Assembly: GCF_900104455.1 (NCBI RefSeq)
Contig: NZ_FNHB01000001.1
Location: 62,001-126,000 of the forward strand
DNA length: 64,000 bases
Direction: 5' to 3'
DNA from: Dendrosporobacter quercicolus
Lineage (GTDB): Bacteria > Bacillota > Negativicutes > DSM-1736 > Dendrosporobacteraceae
The translations under genes were made by a program, and so were the position numbers. Under the pieces are notes generated by a model, which worked only from the letters and a program-made list of their open reading frames with translations, made no database searches and was not told the origin of the DNA. Shown one piece after another: positions 27,248 to 37,700 of this stretch. The stretch's first letter is position 1; the number at the start of each line of letters is the position of its first letter.

Positions 27248-28468
27248 ATGATGTCGGTACTGGACATTTTGAGAGAGCGTGGCTATATTGCCCAGATTAC
27301 ACACGAAAAAGAAATTGAGGATCTATTGTCCTCAGAGAGAATTACCTTTTATATTGGTTTTGATCCGACCGCCGACAGCCTGCATGTAGGCCATTTTTTA
27401 GGGTTGATGGTCATGGCCCATATGCAGCAGGCCGGCCACCGGCCCATTTGCTTAATTGGCGGCGGGACGGCGACGATCGGTGATCCCAGCGGTAAAAGCG
27501 ATATGCGTAAAATGATGACCGCGGAAACGATTGAGCATAATGGAAATGCCTTTAAGCGTCAGTTTGCAAAGTTTATTGACTTTGATGATCATAAGGCCTT
27601 GATGATGAATAATGCCGACTGGCTGGCAAAGCTTAATTATATTGAGATTTTGCGTGAAGTTGGCGCCCATTTCTCCGTTAACCGGATGTTAACTGCCGAA
27701 TGCTTCAAGCAGCGCCTGGAGCGCGGTCTTTCCTTTTTAGAGTTTAACTACATGATTATGCAGGCTTATGACTTTCTTGAATTGAACCGGAAAACCGGTT
27801 GTATCATGCAAATGGGCGGTGATGATCAATGGTCCAACATCTTGGCGGGCGTTGATCTGATCAGGCGTAAGGAAAGCAAGCCGGCCTACGGCCTTACATT
27901 TACGCTGCTTACCACAAGTGACGGACGCAAGATGGGCAAAACGGAAAAAGGCGCTCTATGGCTTGATCCGGAGAAAACCTCAGCTTATGAGTTTTACCAG
28001 TACTGGCGCAATATCGATGACGCCGATGTTGAAAAATGTCTGGCCTTGCTGACCTTTTTGCCGATGGAGGAAGTAAGACGGCTGGGCGCTTTGAAAGACC
28101 AGGAAATTAATATTGCCAAAAAAAGGCTGGCCCTGGAGGTCACTAAGCTCATTCACGGCGGTGAAGAGGCGGAAAAAGCCCGGCAGGCGGCTGAAGCACT
28201 GTTTGGCGGCGCCGGAGCGCTGGATCATGCGCCGAAGGCGGTAATCAGCCCGGCAATGGTCGGTACAAAATTACTGGATATTATGGCGGCAACCGGCATC
28301 GTTGCATCTAAAAGCGAGGCCAGGCGGCTGATTGCTCAGGGTGGGCTGTATATCGGCAATGATAAAGTAACTGACCCGGAGATGAAGCTGACTGCTGATT
28401 TATTTACCGATGACAGCCTGCTGATGCGAAAAGGCAAGAAGACTTATATCCGCATCGTCATTGCGTGA
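27248..28468 (+). CDS. tyrS: Tyrosyl-tRNA synthetase
   Basis: About 406 aa from the ATG at 27248 (AGGAGG at 27237-27242; the next codon, at 27251, is also ATG). Class I synthetase: HIGH-like HVGHF near residue 46, the tyrosine site with GGDDQWSNI, and the KMSKS-like KMGKT. C-terminal S4 RNA-binding domain ([14 protein letters not shown]). Charges tRNA-Tyr in the cytosol. The T-box upstream couples its expression to tyrosine supply; no downstream gene seems to share the message strongly. Confidence 0.96.
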   Translation: MMSVLDILRERGYIAQITHEKEIEDLLSSERITFYIGFDPTADSLHVGHFLGLMVMAHMQQAGHRPICLIGGGTATIGDPSGKSDMRKMMTAETIEHNGNAFKRQFAKFIDFDDHKALMMNNADWLAKLNYIEILREVGAHFSVNRMLTAECFKQRLERGLSFLEFNYMIMQAYDFLELNRKTGCIMQMGGDDQWSNILAGVDLIRRKESKPAYGLTFTLLTTSDGRKMGKTEKGALWLDPEKTSAYEFYQYWRNIDDADVEKCLALLTFLPMEEVRRLGALKDQEINIAKKRLALEVTKLIHGGEEAEKARQAAEALFGGAGALDHAPKAVISPAMVGTKLLDIMAATGIVASKSEARRLIAQGGLYIGNDKVTDPEMKLTADLFTDDSLLMRKGKKTYIRIVIA

Positions 28469-28546
28469 TTTTTTGTCTGGAGGTTTTGCCAATTCCGCCA
28501 TGTTATGGTAAAATAGTGGCTGATTTGGAGTAAAGGGGAGAAATGT

Positions 28547-29284
28547 ATGTCAGGGCATTCTAAATGGGCAAATATAAAACATCGCAAGGGTAAAATGGAT
28601 GCTGTCCGCGGTAAGATAACAACGAAAATCAGCCGTGAAATTACCGTCGCCGTTCGTCTGGGCGGCAGCGACCCTACCGGCAATATGAAACTTAAGCTGG
28701 CTTTAGCCAAAGCCAAAGCCAATAATATTCCCAAAGATAATATCCAGCGGGCCGTGCAAAAAGGGTTAGGCGCGCTGGAGGGCAGTTCTTATGAGGAACT
28801 GACGTATGAAGGCTATGGCCCCGGCGGGGCAGCCCTGCTGGTTGATATTCTGACCGATAACCGCAACCGCACTGCCGCCGACATCCGGCACTTGTTTTCG
28901 AAACATGGCGGCAATTTGGGTGAGTCGGGCTGCGTGGCCTGGATGTTTAAGCGCAAAGGACTGTTTGTTGTCGAACAGGAGGCCGCCCCGGATGAGGAAG
29001 CGCTAATGCTGCTGGCGTTGGAAGCCGGAGCTGAGGACTTTAAAACTGAGGATGACGTTTTTGAAATAACGACGGCTCCTGAGGATTTTGATCAAGTGCA
29101 GGAAGCATTGGAGAAAAACAATATTGAAACCTCGGTGGCGCAGATTTCTATGCTACCGGATACAACGGTTGAATTGCAGGGCGATGAGGCCGCCAAAATG
29201 ATGCGGCTGATGGAAGCTTTGGAAGATCATGATGATGTTCAGGAAGTTTATGCAAACGTTGATTTTCCTGATGATATGATGTAA
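28547..29284 (+). CDS. yebC: YebC/PmpR family translation or transcription factor
   Basis: 245 aa with the invariant start MSGHSKWANIKHRKG and the DNRNRTAADIRHLF, GGNLGESGCVAWMF motifs of the YebC family. Family members act as transcription regulators or help ribosomes through proline-rich stretches. AAAGGGG upstream of the ATG. It is the last conserved housekeeping gene before the biosynthetic cluster. Confidence 0.95.
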   Translation: MSGHSKWANIKHRKGKMDAVRGKITTKISREITVAVRLGGSDPTGNMKLKLALAKAKANNIPKDNIQRAVQKGLGALEGSSYEELTYEGYGPGGAALLVDILTDNRNRTAADIRHLFSKHGGNLGESGCVAWMFKRKGLFVVEQEAAPDEEALMLLALEAGAEDFKTEDDVFEITTAPEDFDQVQEALEKNNIETSVAQISMLPDTTVELQGDEAAKMMRLMEALEDHDDVQEVYANVDFPDDMM

Positions 29285-29288
29285 GCGG

Positions 29289-29314
29289 CAGGTCCCGTCA
29301 GGGACCTGTTCTTT
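29289..29314 (+). terminator. Intrinsic terminator after yebC
   Basis: An 8-bp stem (CAGGTCCC with GGGACCTG, GTCA loop) followed by TTCTTT. It marks the boundary between housekeeping DNA and the cluster. Confidence 0.8.
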
Positions 29315-29547
29315 ATGAGGAGGAATCACAGCGCAATGTAAAAAAATGTAATAATTTGATGGAAAAAATTGAGATTAAAATAAAAGGGGTTTAAGTTATT
29401 ATCGCGAATAAACAAAATATGGGAATGATATTCAGTGGCATTGCAATATCGTTTCCATGACATTTCAATTATATTTGAAAGACTGGGAAAGAGTAAAAAT
29501 AAAAAGACTAAGAATAATATTGAAAAGCTGATCAGAAAAAACTGAAG

Positions 29548-29596
29548 GCTATAAAGACCCTTGAAATAAGGGCTTTTATAGCTTTTAGTTTTTTTA
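29548..29596 (+). terminator. Terminator-like hairpin in the loaP upstream region
   Basis: Arms 29548-29562 and 29568-29582 pair with one two-base mismatch, followed by TTTTAGTTTTTTT. The rest of the AT-rich gap 29315-29795 shows no gene. It also holds a small palindrome ATGTTT-TCT-AAACAT at 29734-29748 near a poor promoter-like TTGTCA at 29717, so a regulator site for loaP is possible. Confidence 0.45.
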
Positions 29597-29795
29597 TGTA
29601 GAAACATTATCCTTCCATTTGAGCGATAATATAAAAGCTTTGCAAGAAAATAAGAAGTAATTTTGCTGCATCTTTCCATGAGAGTTTTTTAGTATTAGAG
29701 TCAGTCCATAGTAAATTTGTCAAACTACTAAATATGTTTTCTAAACATTAGTAATTACCGTCTGTAAAACATTATTATACGAGAGGTAAGCTTTG

Positions 29796-30299
29796 ATGGA
29801 TTGGTATGCGCTTTTCGTTAAAACAGGAAAGGAAGATTTAGTTCAACAATGGCTTCGAATCTATTTTAATGAATCTATTTTATCTACCATTATTCCGCAG
29901 AGAAGGCTTATGGAGAGAAAAGGCGGAAAAGTAAAGCAGGTACTAAAAAAGATGTTTCCAGGTTATATTTTTTTTCATACTGAAATGAATATGGAAACTT
30001 ATTATATGGTTCAAAAAATTCCACATGTTATTCGGATATTAAAAACTGGAGAGTATTACACAAAAATAGCAGAGGATGAAATGGTTTGCATTCTTAAATT
30101 GTTAGATCATGAAGGTGTGGTAGATTATTCCAAAATTTATATATTTAATTCCAAAATTTTTATCAAAAGTGGCCCCCTTAAAGGAATGGAAGGGATCATT
30201 ATAGCAGTAGATAAGCGTAAAAATAGGGTTAAGGTACTGGTGAATTTCATGGGAGTGCCAAAACCAATTGATTTGGGCATTGAAGTACTTAGAAATTAA
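29796..30299 (+). CDS. loaP: LoaP, NusG-family processive antiterminator
   Basis: 167 aa from the ATG at 29796 (GAGAGG 9 nt upstream; a TTG one codon earlier is possible). The start MDWYALFVKTGKED, the FPGYIFFHTEM block of the NGN domain and the C-terminal KOW-type domain (KSGPLKGMEGIIIAVDKRKN) match LoaP, the NusG paralogue that often heads PKS and other biosynthetic clusters in Firmicutes. LoaP rides RNA polymerase and lets it pass intrinsic terminators in its target operon. Its place at the head of this cluster and the hairpins at 30474 and 59669 fit that role. Confidence 0.88.
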   Translation: MDWYALFVKTGKEDLVQQWLRIYFNESILSTIIPQRRLMERKGGKVKQVLKKMFPGYIFFHTEMNMETYYMVQKIPHVIRILKTGEYYTKIAEDEMVCILKLLDHEGVVDYSKIYIFNSKIFIKSGPLKGMEGIIIAVDKRKNRVKVLVNFMGVPKPIDLGIEVLRN

Positions 30300-30868
30300 A
30301 TCATGATAAACAAAATCATAAGGATATCTTTGGTGTTTCGGCCCATTAGATAATCTATGAGGTTATAGTTGTCGTATCGGTAGTGTAATATATTTTGCAT
30401 GAAAGGTAAGAGTATGCCTTATTAATGGTGTGCTTTAATAATTGATAGAATTAATGAATAAGTATTACTATCAAACGTGGTAAAGAATTATCATATGCCA
30501 GCTTATTGTTAACTCTACACTCTAGCTGACGTAAAATTCTTTACCACGTTCTCTCTACTTAACCTGTGTAAGTTTCAAACTTTTTGTGTGCAGCTAATTC
30601 ATTGAAAGAAGTAAATATTGTTATTCAGTTAATGATCGATTTGTTTGAAGTGAAGAGAAGGGATACAATTTATTATCGAGTTCATTGTAGTTCGGCGCTA
30701 GGTTCTTTTAAGCAATGGGTTGCAGGGATTGATTTAAAAACTAAAAATAGACATTCGATCAATTGCTGAAAAACATCTGATAAAACAGCGAAAACTCCTT
30801 AAATAACCGAATTATTTCTATTATTTGTGCTAAATAAAGCCAGTGGCAAAAGTGGAAGAGGTGATCTG
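30300..30868 (+). other. Untranslated leader between loaP and the biosynthetic operon
   Basis: About 570 bp with no supported gene. It contains the large inverted repeat at 30474-30550. A 61-codon frame at 30584-30769 has no ribosome-binding site or recognisable product. A long leader with a strong hairpin downstream of a LoaP gene is the arrangement expected of a LoaP-controlled operon. Confidence 0.6.
30474..30550 (+). promoter_or_regulatory. Large hairpin in the megasynthase leader, candidate LoaP target or attenuator
   Basis: AACGTGGTAAAGAATT (30474-30489) and its exact reverse complement (30535-30550) flank 45 nt that contain a second, nested pairing (CAGCT at 30499-30503 with AGCTG at 30524-30528). 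The result is a 16-bp perfect outer stem with an inner stem. No clean T-run follows, so it is more likely a recognition or antitermination hairpin than a plain terminator. Confidence 0.6.
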
Positions 30869-31690
30869 ATGAATCAGCAAGGCTCTTATCAGATTAATAC
30901 AATTTCAAGTTGTGTTGAAGCAGAAATAAGTCGTTTGAAAGCTCAAGTTGAATTGTTTTGGGACAAGGAATTTAAGCATTATATTGAATTTGGTTTGAGC
31001 GATGGAATGTTAATCGCCGAGCTTGGTTCAGGTCCAGGATTTGTCACGGAAAAAATATTGGGCAGATTGCCCAATACAAAAATTACAGCTATAGAGATTG
31101 ATCCATTCCTGGCGGATTATGCCCGGAAATATTTGTCTCAAAAAAAGTTTAGTCAAGTTGAAGTGCTTCAAAAATCAATAATGCAAACTGGATTAGCCGA
31201 AAATTTCTTTGATTTTGCGGTTATACGATTAGTCTTAGAACATTTACCTGATCCTGTTAATGCTGTTCGCGAAGTATTTCGAATATTAAAACCCGGGGGG
31301 AAAGCGATATTCGTTGATAATGATTTTGAAATGCATATAATGACCTATCCAAATATTTTAGAGCTGAGAGAACTCTATGATGCCTACTGCAGATCCCGGT
31401 ATGCGGAAGGCGGTAACCCCAAAATTGGCCGGGAACTACCTAATATTCTTAAAAGGGGTGGGTTTTCTAAAGTTGATTTTGAAATTATTAATGCGCATAG
31501 CGAAATAGTTTGTGAGGAAATATTTTTTAAATCCGAGGGGATCGGTATTCCAGTAAAATTGGTACAGGACGGTTTCTTATCAAGTAAATCTCTCGGAAAA
31601 ATTTCCATGGAATGGAGAAATATGCTTAAAGATGAAAATCATTCTATTCTTCGGCAGTTATATATAGGAATTGGTGAAAAGTTGGTGTGA
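30869..31690 (+). CDS. SAM-dependent methyltransferase (class I)
   Basis: 273 aa from the ATG at 30869 (GAGGTGAT just upstream; the frame extends back to 30827 without a ribosome-binding site). Rossmann-fold motif I ELGSGPGFV (about residue 50), motif II acid in AIEIDP, and RLVLEHLPDP with RILKPGGKAIFVD. The substrate is unknown; as the first structural gene of the operon it may methylate the starter unit or tailor the product. Its stop lies 14 nt before the PKS start. Confidence 0.88.
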   Translation: MNQQGSYQINTISSCVEAEISRLKAQVELFWDKEFKHYIEFGLSDGMLIAELGSGPGFVTEKILGRLPNTKITAIEIDPFLADYARKYLSQKKFSQVEVLQKSIMQTGLAENFFDFAVIRLVLEHLPDPVNAVREVFRILKPGGKAIFVDNDFEMHIMTYPNILELRELYDAYCRSRYAEGGNPKIGRELPNILKRGGFSKVDFEIINAHSEIVCEEIFFKSEGIGIPVKLVQDGFLSSKSLGKISMEWRNMLKDENHSILRQLYIGIGEKLV

Positions 31691-31704
31691 AAGGAGAATA
31701 TAGT

Positions 31705-34700
31705 ATGATGAATGCTAATCTACATGTTTATCAAAAAAATATTGAAAACAAAGTAAAGAAAGTACTTGCGGGAATAGTAAACAACACAAGTTATCCCTTG
31801 AATTTTGATAAAAGTTTCTCAGAGTTAGGTATTAATTCGGTGCTGGCGGTTGAATTAGTGGAAGCGGTCAATCAAGAATTGGAAATTGAGTTAGGAATTG
31901 AAGTGGTTTTTGATTATAGCAATGTCAAAGATTTGGCAAATCATATAGCAAATCAATACCATATAGCAAATGGTGCAAATAAGGGAAAAGCTTATAAAAA
32001 ATACAGTGACATAAGTAGTCACGAAGTTATTGAACAGGAATTGAAAAAAATAATAGCTGATTTATTAAGGGATAGTACCCTGGATTTAGACAAGAGCTTT
32101 TTAGATTTGGGTATTAACTCAGTATTGGCTGTGGAATTGATAGAAGCAGTCAATCAAAAATTCGAAATTCAACTAGGAATTGAAGTTGTTTTTGATTATA
32201 GCGGGGTCAAGGAGTTAGCTCAAGTTATTATTAGTCGCTATGGTGAAGAATGGCGACAGAAAAATGGTAAACGATCTGCCGGTTATAATCATTTGTTAAG
32301 GGAAAGAAGCCTGGGAATAAAAAAAGCAATTTCAAGCGAAGAAAGTAATAACAATCAGGCATTTCTTGTAAAAGAACGAGATTCAATAGCAATAATAGGT
32401 ATCTCAGGCAAATTCGCCGATTCAGACACAATTGAAGAATTCTGGGATCACATTAAGTCGGGGCATAGCTGTATAGCGGTAATTGATCGCAAAGGCTGGG
32501 ACGAAATTAGCTATTTCCATCCGGATTTTGCCCAAAAGAATAGATCGGTCAGTAAATGGGGTGGTTTACTAAGAAACATTGACAGATTTGATCCCGCATT
32601 TTTTGATATTTCACCGCGGGAAGCGGAAAGAATGGATCCGCAGCAGCGATTGTTCTTAACAGAAGCATTTAAAGCTTTTGAAGACGGGGGATATTCCGCC
32701 CAACAGCTATCGGGGACAAAGGTAGGGGTTTTTGTTGGTGGTCGAACCTCGGATTATAAGGAACAAACATTGAATCAGGAAGAGATAAATTCTCAAACAT
32801 TTTTAGGCAATGACATGTCAATTTTAGCGGCAAGAATTTCATATTTTTTAAATCTTAAGGGACCAAGTCTTGCTGTAGATACTGCGTGTTCATCATCATT
32901 GGTAGCCATCCATCTGGCTTGCAATAGTCTCCTTAAAGGAGAATCAGAAATTGCGTTAGCCGGTGGAGTTTTTATTATTAGCTCACCGGAATTTTATGTC
33001 ATGACCTCAAAAACAGGCATGTTGTCACCTGATGGCCAATGTAAAACCTTTGACAATAGTGCGAACGGGATCGTAGTTGGAGAAGGTGTCGGGGCTGTAG
33101 TATTAAAGCGGTTAGAATCAGCAATTAGGGACGGGGATCATATTTATGGCGTAATTAAAGGTTCTGCCATAAACCAAGATGGGAAGACAAAAGGTATTAC
33201 TTCACCAAGTATGCTTTCCCAAAAAGCATTGATATATGAAGCATATAAAAATGCTGCTGTTCATCCCGAAACAGTTAGCTATATTGAAGCACATGGCACA
33301 GGGACTAAATTAGGCGATCCAATTGAAATTAAAGCCTTATCAGAGGCATTCCGGATGTTTACTGCTAAAACTCAATTTTGCGCCATCGGATCGCACAAAC
33401 CAAATATTGGACATACTATAATGTCAGCCGGAATTGCAGGTGTTTTTAAAATCTTAATGGCGATGAAATATAAAATGCTTCCTCCAACTATTAGTGTCGA
33501 AAAGATTAATGAGCATATAAATTTTAATGAAAGCCCCTTTTTTATAAATACTAGACTTACTGAATGGAAAAGCAGTGATGGAAATCCTTTACGTGCAGGG
33601 GTAAGTTCGTTTGGATTTAGTGGTACGAATTGTCATGTGATTATTGAAGAGCCTCCAGTGCAACAGGGTGCAAATAAGCATGTTCGCCCCTATTACTTAT
33701 TCACGTTCTCTGCAAAAACAAAAACAGCCTTAAATCAAAGAATTATCGATATGAACGCATGGCTGGAAAAAGAAGCAGAGCAATATTGCTTAGGAGATAT
33801 TTCCTACACTCTCTTAATTGGCAGAAGTCATTTTTCAGTTAGATGTGCTTTTATCGCGAGTAATATAGATGAACTGAAACAAAAAATAATGGAAATTTAC
33901 AAAAATGAGACCACAGATGATTTTTTTAGTTATGAAGCAACAAGTTCTCCTAAAATACAATTAATATTAAAAAAATATGGTGAACGACTTGTTGAAGAAT
34001 TACAGCAATCTGATAATTCAGATTGGGAGAATTATAAAGAAAAGCTGCTGTTTTTAGCAGAGCTATACGCTAATGAATATAATCTGGAATGGGCGATGTT
34101 ATACAAAAAGGGAAGTTACTGTCGTGTTCCATTGCCCACATATCCATTTTGCGAAGACAATTATTGTATACTTACAAGCACAGAACACTATCTTTTCGAT
34201 AATGACTTTGCGGGCATCATTCACCCGCTGATACATCGGAATATCTCCAACTTTGCGCAACAGCAGTTTAGTTCGACCTTTACGGGGCGCGAATTATTTT
34301 TGGCGGATCATATAGTGAAGGGTAAACGGGTTTTGCCTGGCGTGGCCTGCCTGGAAATGGCTCGTGTCGCTGTAGATTTGGCATCAGGATCACAGTCGAT
34401 GGGAATTCGATTAAAAAACGTGAGCTGGACTCGCCAAATGTCAATACAGCAGCAATCTGTTCAGGTATTTATTAGACTTGACCCTGAAGATAACGGAGAA
34501 ATTGCCTTTGAAATCTATAGTTACGCGAATGAGACGGATACAGGCCCGGTTATTCACAGTCGAGGCAGTGCCGTGTTGAGTAGTACGCTTAGGCAGGGAT
34601 TAACCTTGGATATAGCGGCTTTACAAGCGAAGTGCACTTTAAACACCCTTTCGGCAAAACAATGCTATGATGCGTATTGCGTTATGGGGCTTGACTATGG

Positions 34701-37700
34701 ACCAGGCCACAAAGGAGTTGAGCTGGTATATATCGGATTAGGAGAAGTGTTGGCCAAGTTGTCTCTGCCAGGCTTCGTTTCCAATACGCTGCATCAATAT
34801 GTACTGCATCCAAGTGTCATGGATTCAGCGCTACAGGCGTCAATAGGCTTAAAGATTGGCAATTGTATTGAGCCTGGCAAGCTTGCCTTGCCTTTTGCCG
34901 TGCAAGAAATTGAAATTATTGACAGATGCACCTCCCGCATGTGGGCCTGGCTCCGTTACAGTGAGGGGAGTAAAGCCGGGGATAAAGTAGAAAAGCTCGA
35001 TATTGATTTATGCGATGAAAATGGGACGATTTGTGTACGGATGAGAGGGTTTTCAACAAGAGTATTGGAAGCGGAAGGGGAGACGGCAAAAGCCTCGGCA
35101 ACCCCTGGGACGCTGTTGCTCCGACCTTGTTGGAATAAGAAACCCATAAACAGAGAAGATAAGTTCCCAATATATATGCAGCATCTGGTGATCTTGTGCG
35201 AGATGGGCCATATTTCTCAGGAAGAAGTAGTAAGTCATATACCAGGAAGCCATTGTATTATATTGCAATCTAAACAGGATAATATAGTCGATCGCTTTGA
35301 GACATATGCTCTTAGGGTATTTGATGAAATTCAAAATATTATTAAGAGTAAACCTAGCGGTAAGGTATTGATTCAAATTGTAGTTACGAATGAGAATGAA
35401 CAGCAACTATTTTGCGGACTGGCCGGACTATTGAAAACCGCTCAACTGGAGAATCCCAAATTAATAGGGCAGCTAATTGAGTGGGATTTTTTAGCAAATA
35501 CTGAGACAATCATTGCAAAGTTGCAGGAAAACAGCCGGAGACCTTTTGATAACCAGATTTGCTATCGGGATGACCAGCGGTTGGTTGTGGAGTGGAATGA
35601 AATTATATCATCGGAAGAAGAGTCACGTATTCCCTGGAAAGATCATGGGGTCTATCTAATTACAGGTGGTGCTGGTGGATTAGGAATTATTTTTGCCAGG
35701 GAGATTGTGCAGAAAGTTAAGCATGTGACTCTCATTCTCACTGGGCGATCATTACTCAGTGAGGAAAAGCACACTCAACTTAGAGAACTGCAAGCATTGG
35801 GCTCTAGAATTGAATACAGACGAACAGATGTGACTGACAAGAAAGCGGTTGCGGACTTAATTCAAAAAATTACGGAAGATTTCGGGGGACTCAATGGCAT
35901 CATTCATGCTGCTGGCGTGCTTCGCGATAACTATATCCTAAATAAAACTAAGGAGGAATGGCGAGCAGTCCTTGCCCCTAAGGTCTTAGGACTAGTGAAT
36001 CTAGATCAAGCAAGCGAGAAGGTAAACCTTGACTTTTTTATCTTCTTTTCTTCAGTAACAGGGAGTTTAGGTAATCTGGGTCAAGCCGATTACGCAACTG
36101 CCAATGCCTTTATGGATTGTTATTCCGGGTACCGCAATGCTCAGGTTGCAAAGAAACAACGCTGCGGGCAGACCTTATCAGTCAACTGGCCATTGTGGAA
36201 AGAAGGCGGTATGCATATAAACGAAGAATCTGCGAGAATGATGAGACAAAGCGTGGGAATGAGTGCTATGCAAACCTCAAGTGGCATCCTAGCGTTATAT
36301 CAAGGTTTTGCTTCACAAGAAAACCAGGTATTGGTCATGGAAGGTAATCTTGTACAAATGAAAAAATTAATGCTTTCTATTAAGAGCGGTGCTGCTGCAC
36401 AACTTAAGAAAGCTACTATAAGAGCTGATTGCAGGATCGATACTGGTTTATTAGATACAGTGCAAGCTGCTTTGTTGCAAGCCGCATCTAATTTGCTTAA
36501 GGTTAAAACTGAAGATAGCGACGGAAATATCCAACTGAATGAATTCGGTTTTGATCCCGTTACATTGACGGAATTCATAAATCAAATCAACCAGGAATAT
36601 CAGTTTGAGTTGACGACTGGTATAGTTTCTGAACACCCGACACTCTATAGCTTAGCAGAATACCTAGTGGAAAATTACAAAGAGGACTTTGTAAAACGAT
36701 TCAAACTTGCCTCTACAATTATAAGGCCGGAAATTGATCTCAACACATCGTTTGAAAAAATAAAGCGGATTTTGATTCAAAGCGTATCAAAATTTTTGAA
36801 GTTAAAGTCAGAGGCTATCAATATATATACCGAGTTGAGCAAATATGGATTTGACTCAATCATGCTGACTGAATTTGTGAATATATTAAACCAGGAATAC
36901 AACCTGGAATTAACTCCCACTGTATTTTTTGAATATCCCACCATTCAAAGTTTTGCTGAATATTTAAGTGCAGAGAAGCATGCAGCGTTTGGCGCAAGCT
37001 TTATTCAAAGCAGATTGGAATCCTCAGTTCAAGCTCAACCTGAAGGTTGTACAGTAAAGGAAGGTCTGCTCAAAAACGAACGATATTCAAGATTTGCAAG
37101 AGCATTGGCTTCAGTCGCAGGGCAATCGGAACGGGTAACCTATGAACCCATTGCGATAGTAGGAATCAGTGGTATATTTCCTATGGCCAAAGATTTGAAT
37201 GATTTTTGGGGAAACATTGTGGAGGGCAAGGATTGTATCACCGAAATACCTAAAACCCGTTGGGATTGGCGAGAGTATTTTGGTGACCCCATGAAAGAGG
37301 CAAATAAAACCAATATCAAATGGGGGGGATTCATTGACGGAGTAGATGAATTTGATCCGTTGTTTTTTGGAATTTCTCCGCGAGAAGCTGAGCTGATGGA
37401 TCCACAGCAGCGATTGCTACTAACCCAGGTGTGGAAGGCTATTGAAGATGCCGGTATTACTGTTGAAACATTAGCGCATAAACGGACAGGCGTTTATATC
37501 AGTGCTGCAGGTCTTAGTGAGTATTTGAACATTTTTTCTATTCCTAAAGATAATCCCTTGGCGATGACGTCTATTGTTTCGTCCATGATTCCCAATCGTA
37601 TTTCTTATACATTAAATTTACGGGGACCAAGCGAATATTGCGAAACAGCCTGTTCATCGGTATTTGTCGCTTTACATCGCGCGATTCAATGTATACATCG

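Noticed and set aside
30584-30769. 61-codon frame in the loaP leader
   Set aside because: No ribosome-binding site, no recognisable product and it lies in an untranslated leader.
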